From: Dasania marina DSM 21967 | GTDB lineage: Bacteria > Pseudomonadota > Gammaproteobacteria > Pseudomonadales > Dasaniaceae | Assembly (NCBI RefSeq): GCF_000373485.1 | Contig: NZ_KB891585.1 | Coordinates: 17,823 to 81,822 of the forward strand | Direction: 5' to 3' | Length of the DNA: 64,000 nucleotides | Shown: positions 27,656-35,342 of the stretch, in pieces | How the letters are laid out: each line of letters starts with the position of its first letter | How positions within the stretch are numbered: the first letter of the stretch is position 1 | Notes under the pieces: model-generated | Told to the model about the DNA's origin: nothing | Databases searched by the model: none | Seen by the model: the letters and a program-made list of their open reading frames with translations, nothing else | Made by a program: the position numbers and the translations under genes

Positions 27656-28447
27656 ATGGAATCGTTATATAAAATTGTTTTTCTATTAATATATTTATTG
27701 GGTTTTAATGCTGCGCAGGGCTCCTTGCTAGGGCCTGGAGATATTGCTTTTACCGGCTGGAATGCCGATAGCCGTGATGCTTTTTCTTTTGTGGCGTTAA
27801 CAGATATTAACGCTGGTGAGAGCATAGTATTTACCGATAATGAGTGGAGTGGTACGGCTTTTACTAGTGGCGAAAGCGAATTGAGCTGGACTACCAGTAG
27901 CGGTTTGGCGGCGGGTACTATAGTGGCGATTACCGACAGCCACTCAGCCACTGATGTGGCAGCAAGCAGCGGTAGTGTTAGTGGCCGTGTTGCGCTTAAT
28001 GCTTCCAATGAAGGGCTCTTTGCATTACTGGGCACTTTGGCTGCCCCTAGCCATTTTTTGACAGCTTTTTCTAGTGATGGTGCTGCAGGTTTTGGCTCTT
28101 TGTCGGGTACGGGTTTAACGGTGGGGCTAAACGCTATCGATTTCCATGGCACAGCGAGTCAAGATGATGATGTTTTTGCCTATGCCGGTATTAGGGCAGG
28201 TGAGTCGAGTTTTAGCGATTACCTAGGTTTGATTAATGATACCAATCATTGGTTGTCGCAGGGCGGCAGTGGTTCGCAACATAATGACGGTATAGTCCCA
28301 GATACCCCCTTTTCGACTATCCCTTTTGTTGTGCAGCCTGCTGCGGTTGTAGCGGAGCCTAGTAGCTTGTCGCTCTTGTTGTTAGCAATGATTGCCCTAG
28401 TTGGGCTGCGATGCCGATCAAGCGCAAATCATTTATCTATAGACTAG
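27656..28447 (+). CDS. Exported protein with PEP-CTERM-like sorting signal
   Basis: A 263-residue protein with a signal peptide (about 1-22), a beta-rich, acidic body (GDIAFTGWNADSRDAFSFVA and FTDNEWSG are typical of secreted PEP-CTERM proteins) and a C-terminus AEPSSLSLLLLAMIALVGLR plus basic residues. PEP-CTERM signals are Pro-Glu-Pro, a membrane helix and Arg residues, processed by exosortase; here the first Pro is Ala. No exosortase gene is in the window. The protein is likely secreted or in a biofilm matrix, by inference. A GGAG-like site precedes the ATG. Confidence 0.75.
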   Translation: MESLYKIVFLLIYLLGFNAAQGSLLGPGDIAFTGWNADSRDAFSFVALTDINAGESIVFTDNEWSGTAFTSGESELSWTTSSGLAAGTIVAITDSHSATDVAASSGSVSGRVALNASNEGLFALLGTLAAPSHFLTAFSSDGAAGFGSLSGTGLTVGLNAIDFHGTASQDDDVFAYAGIRAGESSFSDYLGLINDTNHWLSQGGSGSQHNDGIVPDTPFSTIPFVVQPAAVVAEPSSLSLLLLAMIALVGLRCRSSANHLSID

Positions 28448-28496
28448 GCATATTTAGTGGCGGCAGCCTGGCCACTGCCGTTATGCTTGCGATGAA

Positions 28497-28985
28497 TTAG
28501 TTTCTTTTGTCTAATAAGCTTTCACACTGTAATTGAATTTTCTGTGCAGTTTTTAGCGCTTGCTCTGCAGCTTTTTCTCTTGAGTGTTGATATTGCTCAA
28601 TAATTTTCTGGCTAGCCTTCGCCATGAAATCCCTAGCTTCCATTTTTGCTAAATGAGTCTGTAAGGCTGAGCGATCAAGTACTGGCTGTGATTTATGTTT
28701 TACCGATTCGGTAAAACCAGAGAGGTGCTGCTGTAGATCATGCCAGTGATCACCGGCATCCATAGCCGCTAGGTGAGCTTGTAGCTGGGCTTCATCACTG
28801 TTGCTTTCTAAGTGTTGGTTAGCTTCAGCTAAACGTGCTTTTAGTTGTTTTAATTGTTTTTTAGAGCGCTGCCATAAATGCTGGCTTTGTTCGCTAAAGT
28901 GTTCTGCACCATCTTCTATATTGTCTGTGAGTTTTTCTAGCGCTTCTGCTGCATCTTTTATGGCGTGGTCTAGTTGTTTAAGCAC
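28497..28985 (-). CDS. Small helical protein with internal duplication, unknown function
   Basis: A 162-residue, charged, fully helical protein starting at a GTG with AAGGAA 7 bp upstream. I recognise no family. The N-terminal half is a coiled coil (KKQLKQLKARLAEANQHL). Two copies of a 16-residue unit occur near 67 and 107: AQLQAHLAAMDAGDHW and SALQTHLAKMEARDFM. There is no signal peptide or membrane helix, so it is probably cytoplasmic. It is convergent with the PEP-CTERM-like gene, with a small unpaired-T hairpin between (CGGCAG...CTGCCG, 28461-28480). Confidence 0.6.
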   Translation of the reverse strand: MLKQLDHAIKDAAEALEKLTDNIEDGAEHFSEQSQHLWQRSKKQLKQLKARLAEANQHLESNSDEAQLQAHLAAMDAGDHWHDLQQHLSGFTESVKHKSQPVLDRSALQTHLAKMEARDFMAKASQKIIEQYQHSREKAAEQALKTAQKIQLQCESLLDKRN

Positions 28986-29085
28986 GATTGTTTCCTTAAA
29001 TAAAAGAATATGACGTATAGATAACAGCCTTAGTATAGTGTCTCTGAGGGAAATTTTTATTGATTAATATCATTAAAACTAAGAA

Positions 29086-29259
29086 TTATTGCTCGCTTTT
29101 ATAACAGATCAAGGTATCTCGGTTGATCAGAAAAGTCTGCTCGGAGTCATAAACAGCGCCAGATAGCGTTTTGCTGTTACAAATCGACAACATATCAGAA
29201 GTGAAGCTCACAAAAGCATCTATGTGTTTGGCCATAAGTTTTTTGTAGCTAGAATCCAT
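29086..29259 (-). CDS. Possible small protein or N-terminal gene fragment (57 aa)
   Basis: A frame from ATG (29259) to TAA encodes 57 residues with coding-like content (KKLMAKHIDAFVSFTSDML, then SGAVYDSEQTFLIN). No ribosome site is visible and no family is recognised. It could be the N-terminal remnant of a longer sensor or regulator, since it stops abruptly inside a decayed region. Confidence 0.3.
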   Translation of the reverse strand: MDSSYKKLMAKHIDAFVSFTSDMLSICNSKTLSGAVYDSEQTFLINRDTLICYKSEQ

Positions 29260-29279
29260 ATGTAGTAGTCACTTACGTT

Positions 29280-29520
29280 TGACGTTGAATTGCGCAATGT
29301 CTGTGCCAAACCAGCATGTTGGCTGTTAATCCTATAGTTTTGCCTCCTAGTTGGCGGAGGCTTTGCCTGCGAAGGTTCACCTGCACGCCAAAATACATAA
29401 ACTTTGACGAGGGGTGGTTTGGGTCATGGGGAAGAGCAAAGGAGGCAGTTGGGGGGCAGAGGGCGATAAGCAATCTAGCTGGCGGGCTAAAAATAAATGA
29501 AAGGTTCTGCCTGTAGGCAA
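29280..29520. repeat. Possible dispersed repeat element
   Basis: The segment is G-rich, contains GCCTCC...GGAGGC self-complementary stretches near 29341-29360, and has short open frames on both strands with no protein-like start signals. From memory, similar spurious translations recur in marine gammaproteobacterial genomes, which suggests a dispersed non-coding repeat. Only one copy is in this window, so this cannot be shown here. Confidence 0.2.
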
Positions 29521-29567
29521 GTGCTATCTCTTAAGCTCTAGGCCTAATTGCTGGGCTTGCTGCATAT

Positions 29568-29813
29568 TTAGTTATATCTCCCCTGTTTTGAGGGTGTATA
29601 CAAGCCGTCTATGATAGCTGTCTGTCTGTACTGATCTGTAGTCACGATAATTTGGGGCATGCTAATCACTAATGGGCCAATAAAGCCCAGAACTAGTTCT
29701 TTTAGCGCCTTATCGGCATCTATCTTCCCCGCGGAGTTTTAGTTTTGCTGGGAGAGTTACAGTAGCTTTGCGGCCTCCATTATAAAAACATCGATATTAG
29801 CCCCCCTAGGGTG
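29568..29813 (-). pseudogene. Remnant of a regulator-like gene (TetR C-terminal half?)
   Basis: One minus-strand frame of 82 codons reads like a protein but carries two internal TAA codons (codons 19 and 25), and a third directly upstream. Readable parts are NIDVFIMEAAKLL and KIDADKALKELVLGFIGPLV. The pattern resembles the C-terminal ligand domain of TetR-type regulators, but this is a weak match made by eye. No start codon or N-terminal DNA-binding domain is present. Confidence 0.35.
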
Positions 29814-29950
29814 TTAGCGCATTTGTCATCCGTATGTTAAAAAGGGGATAATAATGAGCCTATGCCTGTCCATAGGTAAGCCATATTAATAAGTGGTTGT
29901 TTTTATTGGGGTTTTTATTGCCCTTTTGTGTAATAGATGAGGAATGAGAG

Positions 29951-31294
29951 ATGATCGACGAGATGATCGCCAAGGCGAGAATAGCCCAAGCTGAGTATGC
30001 AACGTTCTCGCAAGAGCAGGTAGATGAAATAGTACGCGCTATCGGCAAGGTTATTTACGACAATGCCGAAGAGCTGGCCCGCAATGCCGTAGCAGAAACG
30101 CGCATGGGTAACGTTGAAGATAAGTTGGTCAAAAAATTAGGTAAGTCACGCGCTATTTGGAACAGCCTTAAAGGCAAGCGTTCTATAGGTGTGATAGAAG
30201 AACGTGATGAAGATGGTCTGGTTAAAATTGCCAAGCCAGTAGGTGTTGTTGGTGCGGTAACCCCCACCACTAACCCGGTAGTGACCCCTATGTGTAATGC
30301 TATGTTCGCCCTAAAAGGCGGCAATGCCATTATCATAGCGCCACACCCGCGTGCTAAAAAATGTAGCGCACAAGCGGTAGACCTAATGAATGGCGAAATT
30401 AAACGCCTAGGTGGCCCCGATAATTTAATTCAATGTATTACTGAGCCCAGCATTGCTGCTACCAATGAGTTAATGCAAAAAGTAGACGTACTTGTTGCCA
30501 CCGGTGGCCCCGCTATGGTTACCGCAGCCTATAGCAGTGGCAAGCCCTCATTTGGTGTAGGGCCGGGTAACGTGCAGGTGATAATTGATACCGATGTCGA
30601 TTACAACGATGCCGCTGCCAAGGTGGTTGCTGGCCGTAAATTTGACTACGGTATTATCTGCTCGGGTGAGCAATCAGTGATTGCCCAAAAAGATGATTAC
30701 AACAAAGTGATAGAAGCTTTTAAAGCCAATGGCGCTCACTATGTAGAAGATCAAGAGACTGCGGATAAGCTGCGAGCTGCCATTTTTGAAGATGGTCATA
30801 TAGCTGCTGATGCGGTAGGCCAAAGCCCACAGCGCATTGCTGAAATGGCGGGTATAAGCATTGCTGACGACGCTAAAGTTATTTTGATTAAATCAAATGG
30901 CCGCGACGACGATATACTACGCAAAGAAAAAATGTGTCCTGTGTTGGTTGCCCATGAATATAGTGACTTTGATAACGCTATCGCTATTGCGCAACAAAAT
31001 TTGGGAGTAGAGGGTAAGGGTCACACCTGCGCGATACACTCAAACAACGACGAGCATATACGCCAAGCCGGTCTTGCCTTGCCTGTTAGCCGTTTAGTGG
31101 TTAACGAAGCTAGCTCACTTACCGCTGGTGGCAGTTTGAAAAATGGTTTTGCGCCTACCACTACATTAGGTTGTGGTTCTTGGGGTAATAACTCTATTTC
31201 TGAAAACTTAAACTATCACCACCTAATCAATGTGCATCGCACGGGTTATGCGCATGATAAGCCAGCACCTACTGACGAAGAAATTTGGTCCTAA
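29951..31294 (+). CDS. Acylating aldehyde dehydrogenase (EutE/SauS/SucD-like)
   Basis: A 447-residue aldehyde dehydrogenase-fold protein of the CoA-acylating branch, converting an aldehyde plus CoA and NAD(P) to an acyl-CoA. The catalytic Cys237 sits in GIICSGEQSVIA, as in acetaldehyde and sulfoacetaldehyde dehydrogenases; PVGVVGAVTPTTNPV is the cofactor-region motif, and the end LGCGSWGNNSISENLNYHHL resembles the AdhE N-terminal half. The substrate cannot be decided: acetaldehyde, succinate semialdehyde and sulfoacetaldehyde are all possible. It stands alone, with GAGGAATGAGAG before its ATG and its own terminator. Confidence 0.85.
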   Translation: MIDEMIAKARIAQAEYATFSQEQVDEIVRAIGKVIYDNAEELARNAVAETRMGNVEDKLVKKLGKSRAIWNSLKGKRSIGVIEERDEDGLVKIAKPVGVVGAVTPTTNPVVTPMCNAMFALKGGNAIIIAPHPRAKKCSAQAVDLMNGEIKRLGGPDNLIQCITEPSIAATNELMQKVDVLVATGGPAMVTAAYSSGKPSFGVGPGNVQVIIDTDVDYNDAAAKVVAGRKFDYGIICSGEQSVIAQKDDYNKVIEAFKANGAHYVEDQETADKLRAAIFEDGHIAADAVGQSPQRIAEMAGISIADDAKVILIKSNGRDDDILRKEKMCPVLVAHEYSDFDNAIAIAQQNLGVEGKGHTCAIHSNNDEHIRQAGLALPVSRLVVNEASSLTAGGSLKNGFAPTTTLGCGSWGNNSISENLNYHHLINVHRTGYAHDKPAPTDEEIWS

Positions 31295-31305
31295 GTTGTA
31301 GCAGC

Positions 31306-31336
31306 AAAAAAGGCCAACATAATGTTGGCCTTTTTT
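31306..31336 (+). terminator. Strong rho-independent terminator
   Basis: Perfect stem GGCCAACAT / ATGTTGGCC with a one-base loop, flanked by six As and six Ts, 12 bp after the aldehyde dehydrogenase stop. It can work in both directions. Confidence 0.95.
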
Positions 31337-31371
31337 ATGCGCGTTAATTGTATAAGTGAAGGGGATAAATA

Positions 31372-31629
31372 ATGACAGACCATGTGCAAAAAGGCATGTT
31401 GCCCAGCGAATTACTATGCCCTAACTGCCAGCAAAAAGGTGTAATAAGTGGAAATAGTTGGCACTGTAAACGCTGCGATCAGCAGTATGGTTTTGCTATT
31501 TACTGCGATACCTGTAACGAGCCGGTGCAACGGTTAACCGGCTGCGGTAGTTCTGAACATTTTTATTGCCGTAGCTGTAAAACCCCTAAATCTCGCAAAG
31601 CGGTTTTATATACCATGACAGAAACATAG
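31372..31629 (+). CDS. Zinc-ribbon protein (YfgJ-like)
   Basis: An 85-residue protein with four Cys pairs: CPNCQQ, CKRCDQ, CDTCNE and CRSCKT, giving two zinc ribbons. The arrangement resembles E. coli YfgJ, a small zinc-ribbon protein of unknown function. Its 3' end overlaps the convergent anti-sigma gene by 24 bp. Confidence 0.75.
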   Translation: MTDHVQKGMLPSELLCPNCQQKGVISGNSWHCKRCDQQYGFAIYCDTCNEPVQRLTGCGSSEHFYCRSCKTPKSRKAVLYTMTET

Positions 31630-32234
31630 GCCTACAACTAAGCCTGTTATTAGACTTGGAACAACATGCAGCTTGATTATGTGCTGTGGTTCGTACATAC
31701 AAGCAATTTGCATATACAGGGTGGGTAACATGGCCGCAGCTAGGATTAATGCAAAGCTGCATTGTAAAGGTTTGAGTGGGCAGAGTTTTTTCGTCAAGAT
31801 AAAAGCGGCCATTATAGGTAATAGGGTATAGGAAAAACTTTCGTAAACACAGTGCTCGCGCTTACCCAGCATAGATGGCACTAGCGCCGGGCTGTATAAA
31901 CCCCACACATGAAATCCCAACCATAGTGCAAGCAGTGTATAAGCACTTATTAATTGCATTTGGCTTAAATTACCTGGTATAGCGCTGTTAAACGCAGCCA
32001 AGCTTAAGGCGGTTATAGCCAGTAACCCTATAGCTGTTTCCAAAAAAATTGTGGTTGAGTGATAAGTTGTTGTAATGCGTTGCCGCGTATAGGGCCAAAA
32101 CTATAGGTGAGGGCAATAACGACTAGTGTGCTGGCAGCTAGCCATAGCAAAGCTGTATATTTGACGCTGGGTGCAGCTGTCACCGGGGCTAAGTTATGGC
32201 TGAGCCTGTCGATTAATTGCAATCGTTTATTCAT
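31606..32234 (-). pseudogene. NrsF-like (DUF1109) anti-sigma factor, split by a frameshift
   Basis: Two overlapping frames give one typical NrsF protein. The first (32234-32028, 68 codons) starts MNKRLQLIDRLSHNLAPV and has one membrane helix. The second (open from 32043 to 31606) has five helices and Cys-containing motifs (HCVYES, IACMYEP) like the conserved Cys sites of NrsF. They join if one T is lost or skipped in a run of seven Ts (plus-strand As 32042-32048), giving about 208 residues, the normal length. NrsF holds its ECF sigma factor at the membrane. The run could be a sequencing error, a phase-variable switch or a ribosomal slip site. It overlaps the sigma gene by 8 bp. Confidence 0.75.
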
Positions 32235-32796
32235 ATGTGTCTTTCTCTAATGATTTTCTAAGTTGGCCTATGGCTCTGTGCACGCGCACTTTCAAAGCGC
32301 CTTCACTAATGCATAGCTCGCTGGCGGCTTCGGCGCTGCTTAGGTCAACAATCTTAGTGAGGGTAATGGCTTCTCGGTAGGCTGGTGCTAGGGCGGCAAC
32401 TAGCTGCCCCTGTGCCATGTGCTCATCTTGGCTAGGCGCATGTTCTTGCTCGCTAAGTTGTTGCTGATTAAATGTTTGTTCTAGGTTATGGTAATAGCGT
32501 TTTTGTTTGCGCAGCGCATCAATTGCTTTATGCCTGACTATGGCAAATAACCAAGACCGAAATAAACGTTTACTGTCATAGCTGTGCCTAGCTTGATGTA
32601 TGGCAATAAACGCGTCCTGCACACAGTCTTCTATAAAGTGTTGCGGCCCTAAGCGCTTAATTAAATAGTGATTAATGGCCTCGGCCAGTTCTGTTAGCAG
32701 CTCGCGATACTCTGCTTCATTGCCTTGCTGGGACTGGGCCATAAGCCCAGACCAGCGTTGCTCATCATATTGATGCTGTGCTGGCGTCGCTGTCAT
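32227..32796 (-). CDS. ECF RNA polymerase sigma factor
   Basis: A 189-residue ECF sigma factor. Region 2 is near 30-100 (FIEDCVQDAFIAIHQARHSY, FRSWLFAIVRHKAIDALRKQ) and region 4 near 130-185 (YREAITLTKIVDLSSAEAA, ISEGALKVRVHRAIGQLRK). The gene overlaps the NrsF-like gene, the standard sigma/anti-sigma order, and follows the spondin gene by 72 bp. A promoter of the type used by NrsF-controlled sigma factors lies before the spondin gene, so the operon is probably autoregulated, with metal or redox stress as an inferred signal. Confidence 0.9.
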   Translation of the reverse strand: MTATPAQHQYDEQRWSGLMAQSQQGNEAEYRELLTELAEAINHYLIKRLGPQHFIEDCVQDAFIAIHQARHSYDSKRLFRSWLFAIVRHKAIDALRKQKRYYHNLEQTFNQQQLSEQEHAPSQDEHMAQGQLVAALAPAYREAITLTKIVDLSSAEAASELCISEGALKVRVHRAIGQLRKSLEKDTYE

Positions 32797-32868
32797 AAAA
32801 GTTTGGCCGCTGGTTTACAGCGGCAGCTAGTAATCACTGCATTACTTAGCCCTGTGTGGGTATTGTTG

Positions 32869-33514
32869 CTAATGAACGCGTTCGACTGTAACGATAGCCA
32901 CCGAGTTCCGCCAGTCATAATGTTGCGGTTTTAGTATTTCATTACCCGCTTCATCATAATCCCCTAGGTCGTGAAAACCGTTGCTTATATGCACATAGCC
33001 TTCATCGGTTTCTGGGTTGGGATCGGATAAGGCTATACCGCCGCAGCGTGGGCCGGGTATGTTGGCGCAGTTTTGGTCGTTGTATTCCGTGCCGGCATCA
33101 TAGAAACTGGCCATAATGGTTTTGCTGCCGCGTTTAGGTAGGCGTAATTTATTCACTGCGACAAAATTATCGTTAGTGGGGATCATCATCGCGGCGACAC
33201 TTAAAAAACCTAAGTTGGGATGGCCCTTAACGGTCACTGTGGCGCTTTGGCCGGGGGATAATAAGGCAGGGATAACTTGGGCGTCATTAGCGCTGGTGCC
33301 TAATTGCTCGATCAAGGGGGCAGGGTTGCCGCTTTCTGCCAATATGGACAAGGCTGGGCTGGCGGGTTGGCCTAAGGTAAATAAGTGTACGGTTTTAGCA
33401 TGGGTGACCACTAATTGCGGGGTAAAGCTTTGCCCTAGGGTGATATTCGTAATGGTCACTTCATAGCTGGCTGCTAACCAGCAGTAATAGACATATCAGG
33501 CTGTGTTTATACAT
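32869..33514 (-). CDS. Spondin-domain exported protein, frameshifted in the signal peptide
   Basis: The 196-codon body (from 33459 down) is a spondin_N domain: VTITNITLGQSFTPQLVVTH, LFTLGQPASPALSILAESG, TIMASFYDAGTEYND. It lacks an export signal because no start lies upstream in its frame. One base out of frame, an ATG at 33514 with AAGGA 6 bp upstream encodes MYKHSLICLLLL, a signal peptide that runs into a stop. Removing one base, for example one T of the pair at 33476-33477, joins them as LLLLVAASYEVTITN. So either the gene is inactivated or the base is an error. It is first in the spondin-ECF-NrsF operon and just behind the ECF promoter candidate. Confidence 0.75.
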
Positions 33515-33550
33515 GAGTATTCCTTCATGGTGGGGTAGTTGTGTTACTAG

Positions 33551-33577
33551 TACGTCATCTACTGCTAAAAGGTTACA
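33551..33577 (-). promoter_or_regulatory. ECF-type promoter for the spondin-sigma-NrsF operon
   Basis: On the minus strand TGTAACC is followed by 16 bases and CGTA. This is close to the GTAACC-N16-CG(A/T)A type that I recall for NrsF-controlled ECF sigma factors of Caulobacter and Bradyrhizobium. It would start transcription about 30 bases before the ATG at 33514. Confidence 0.6.
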
Positions 33578-33699
33578 GGGTAATAGTAAAAATTTAACAG
33601 TGGTTACTTTGGCTACTGTTAGTTTTTAAGTATGGCTATGTCATAAATACTTCATAAATCTGTCATCCGTCATTAACACGCTTCTTTTACGTTAAAGTC

Positions 33700-34221
33700 A
33701 TGACAGTATTTGAAGGTATTACAAATTACGATAGGCGCATGTTGCTGTGGTGTAGCAAGTCGCGCTATTACCCCAGTGTCATTATGGGATTTAGGCTGTT
33801 GTCGCGCAGTGGTGATGGCTATATACAGATCTTATTGCCTTTGCTGTTACTGGCGTTTAATAACCCACAATACAATGTCTTTGTTAAAACCCTACTGCTG
33901 GCTTTTGCCATAGAGCGTGGCTTATATCTGCTGTTAAAAAATACTTTAAAGCGTCCGCGTCCTCCCGAGGCTATTGCTAGTTTTTATAGCTTAGTTAGAG
34001 CATCCGATCAGTTTAGTTTTCCCTCTGGCCATACCATGGCGGCTTTTTTATTAGCGGGGCTATGCTTTTTTCAGTTTTCATATATGGCAGCCCCTTTGTA
34101 TCTATGGGCTTTGTTGGTGGGTGCGTCACGGGTGGTGATGGGTGTGCATTTTCCCAGCGATATTGTGGCGGGAGCATTTTTGGGGTCAGCCATTGCCTAT
34201 GCAGTGACGGCGGCTGTTTAA
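33700..34221 (+). CDS. PAP2-family membrane phosphatase
   Basis: A 173-residue membrane protein with the three phosphatidic acid phosphatase motifs: KNTLKRPRP, FPSGHT and SRVVMGVHFPSD, including the catalytic His pair. Likely substrates are lipid phosphates such as undecaprenyl diphosphate or phosphatidic acid. It lies 26 bp before a glycosyltransferase gene and is divergent from the spondin operon, so a role in envelope lipid handling is an inference. Confidence 0.9.
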   Translation: MTVFEGITNYDRRMLLWCSKSRYYPSVIMGFRLLSRSGDGYIQILLPLLLLAFNNPQYNVFVKTLLLAFAIERGLYLLLKNTLKRPRPPEAIASFYSLVRASDQFSFPSGHTMAAFLLAGLCFFQFSYMAAPLYLWALLVGASRVVMGVHFPSDIVAGAFLGSAIAYAVTAAV

Positions 34222-34247
34222 ATATAAAAACTATTTGAGAATAGACT

Positions 34248-35333
34248 ATGAAAATATTATACGGCATACAGGGGACCGGTAATGGCCATATTTCTAGGGC
34301 TAGGATGATGGCCCATTGCTTTGCCGCTACAGGTGTAGAGGTAGACTATTTATTTTCTGGCCGCGCTAAAAAAGACTTTTTTGCTATGGAGGTTTTTGGT
34401 GATTACCAGTTGCGCAAAGGTTTGAGTTTTAATGTGTCAGAAGGGCAGGTGAATTATCTTAAAACCGCTAGAGATAATAAGCTGCTGCGCTTCTGCTATG
34501 ACGTGCTGCGTTTAGATGTGTCGACCTATGATGTTATTATCAGTGACTTTGAGCCGGTCAGCGCCTGGGCGGGTAAATTAAAAAATAAGCCGGTGTTAGG
34601 TATAGGCCACCAATATGCCTTTGGTGATAAAACGCCTATGGCTGGCGACAATATTTTTACCCGCAATATTATGCATTACTTTGCGCCAGCAGATTTTCCG
34701 GTGGGTTTACACTGGGCCGCTTATAATGATTACACCTTGCCACCTATTATTAATACCGATTTATGCCGCGAAGCCAGCAATGGCAAAGTGGTGGTGTATC
34801 TCCCCTTTGAAAACCAACAACGGGTGACGCGGTTACTAAATCAGTTTCCACACACTCAGTTTATTCAATACTCCCCCCATGTAATTGAAGGAGAGGATTA
34901 TAATGTTAGCCTTAAAAAAACTAGTTACGAAGGCTTTCAATATGATTTAAGCCGGGCCGCTGCGGTGATATGTAATGCCGGTTTTGAATTGGTTAGTGAA
35001 TGTTTATATTTGGGATTACCTATATTGGTGAAGCCGGTTAATGGCCAAATGGAGCAGGCATCTAATGCCCGCGCCTTGCAGTCGCTGGGTTATGCCGATG
35101 TTATGGACGTGGTGAGCTTTACCGCTATAGCGACGTGGTTAAAGGCGATAAAAAGAGAGGGGGCGCTTAAACCCTTGCCCATACCTAATGTGGCAAAGGC
35201 TTTGGTGGGTTGGGTAGTGCAAGGGAGCTGGCATGATAAGCAGCGTTTAGTGCAGCAGCTGTGGCAGCCTTTGCAACAGGCACAGCGGCAAACGCCGCGC
35301 TATAGTTTTAGTCAACCACTGCATAATTATTGA
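34248..35333 (+). CDS. MJ1255/VC2487-type glycosyltransferase
   Basis: A 361-residue GT-B fold protein. The N-terminal loop YGIQGTGNGHISRARMMA and the C-terminal donor site CNAGFELVSECLYLGLPILV, followed by QMEQASNA, fit the UDP-sugar transferase family first described from MJ1255 and VC2487. Acceptor and sugar are unknown. No membrane helix is seen, so it probably acts on the cytoplasmic face. It is co-directional with the PAP2 gene (26 bp). Confidence 0.85.
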   Translation: MKILYGIQGTGNGHISRARMMAHCFAATGVEVDYLFSGRAKKDFFAMEVFGDYQLRKGLSFNVSEGQVNYLKTARDNKLLRFCYDVLRLDVSTYDVIISDFEPVSAWAGKLKNKPVLGIGHQYAFGDKTPMAGDNIFTRNIMHYFAPADFPVGLHWAAYNDYTLPPIINTDLCREASNGKVVVYLPFENQQRVTRLLNQFPHTQFIQYSPHVIEGEDYNVSLKKTSYEGFQYDLSRAAAVICNAGFELVSECLYLGLPILVKPVNGQMEQASNARALQSLGYADVMDVVSFTAIATWLKAIKREGALKPLPIPNVAKALVGWVVQGSWHDKQRLVQQLWQPLQQAQRQTPRYSFSQPLHNY

Positions 35334-35342
35334 TAGCGCTGT

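Larger units (their letters stand above)
28986..29950. other. Long intergenic region with gene remnants
   Basis: 965 bp without an intact recognisable gene. Listed separately are a 57-codon frame (29086-29259, minus), a possible dispersed repeat (29280-29520) and a TetR-like remnant with stops (29568-29813, minus). A small hairpin CCTATG-N6-CATAGG lies near 29861-29878. The region looks like eroded sequence. Confidence 0.5.

Noticed and set aside
28461..28480. Terminator after PEP-CTERM-like gene
   Set aside because: The CGGCAG/CTGCCG stem has only six pairs and no T run.
31606..32043. The 145-codon frame as a separate membrane protein gene
   Set aside because: It lacks a ribosome site and begins in the middle of the DUF1109 fold; it joins the preceding frame at the T7 run.
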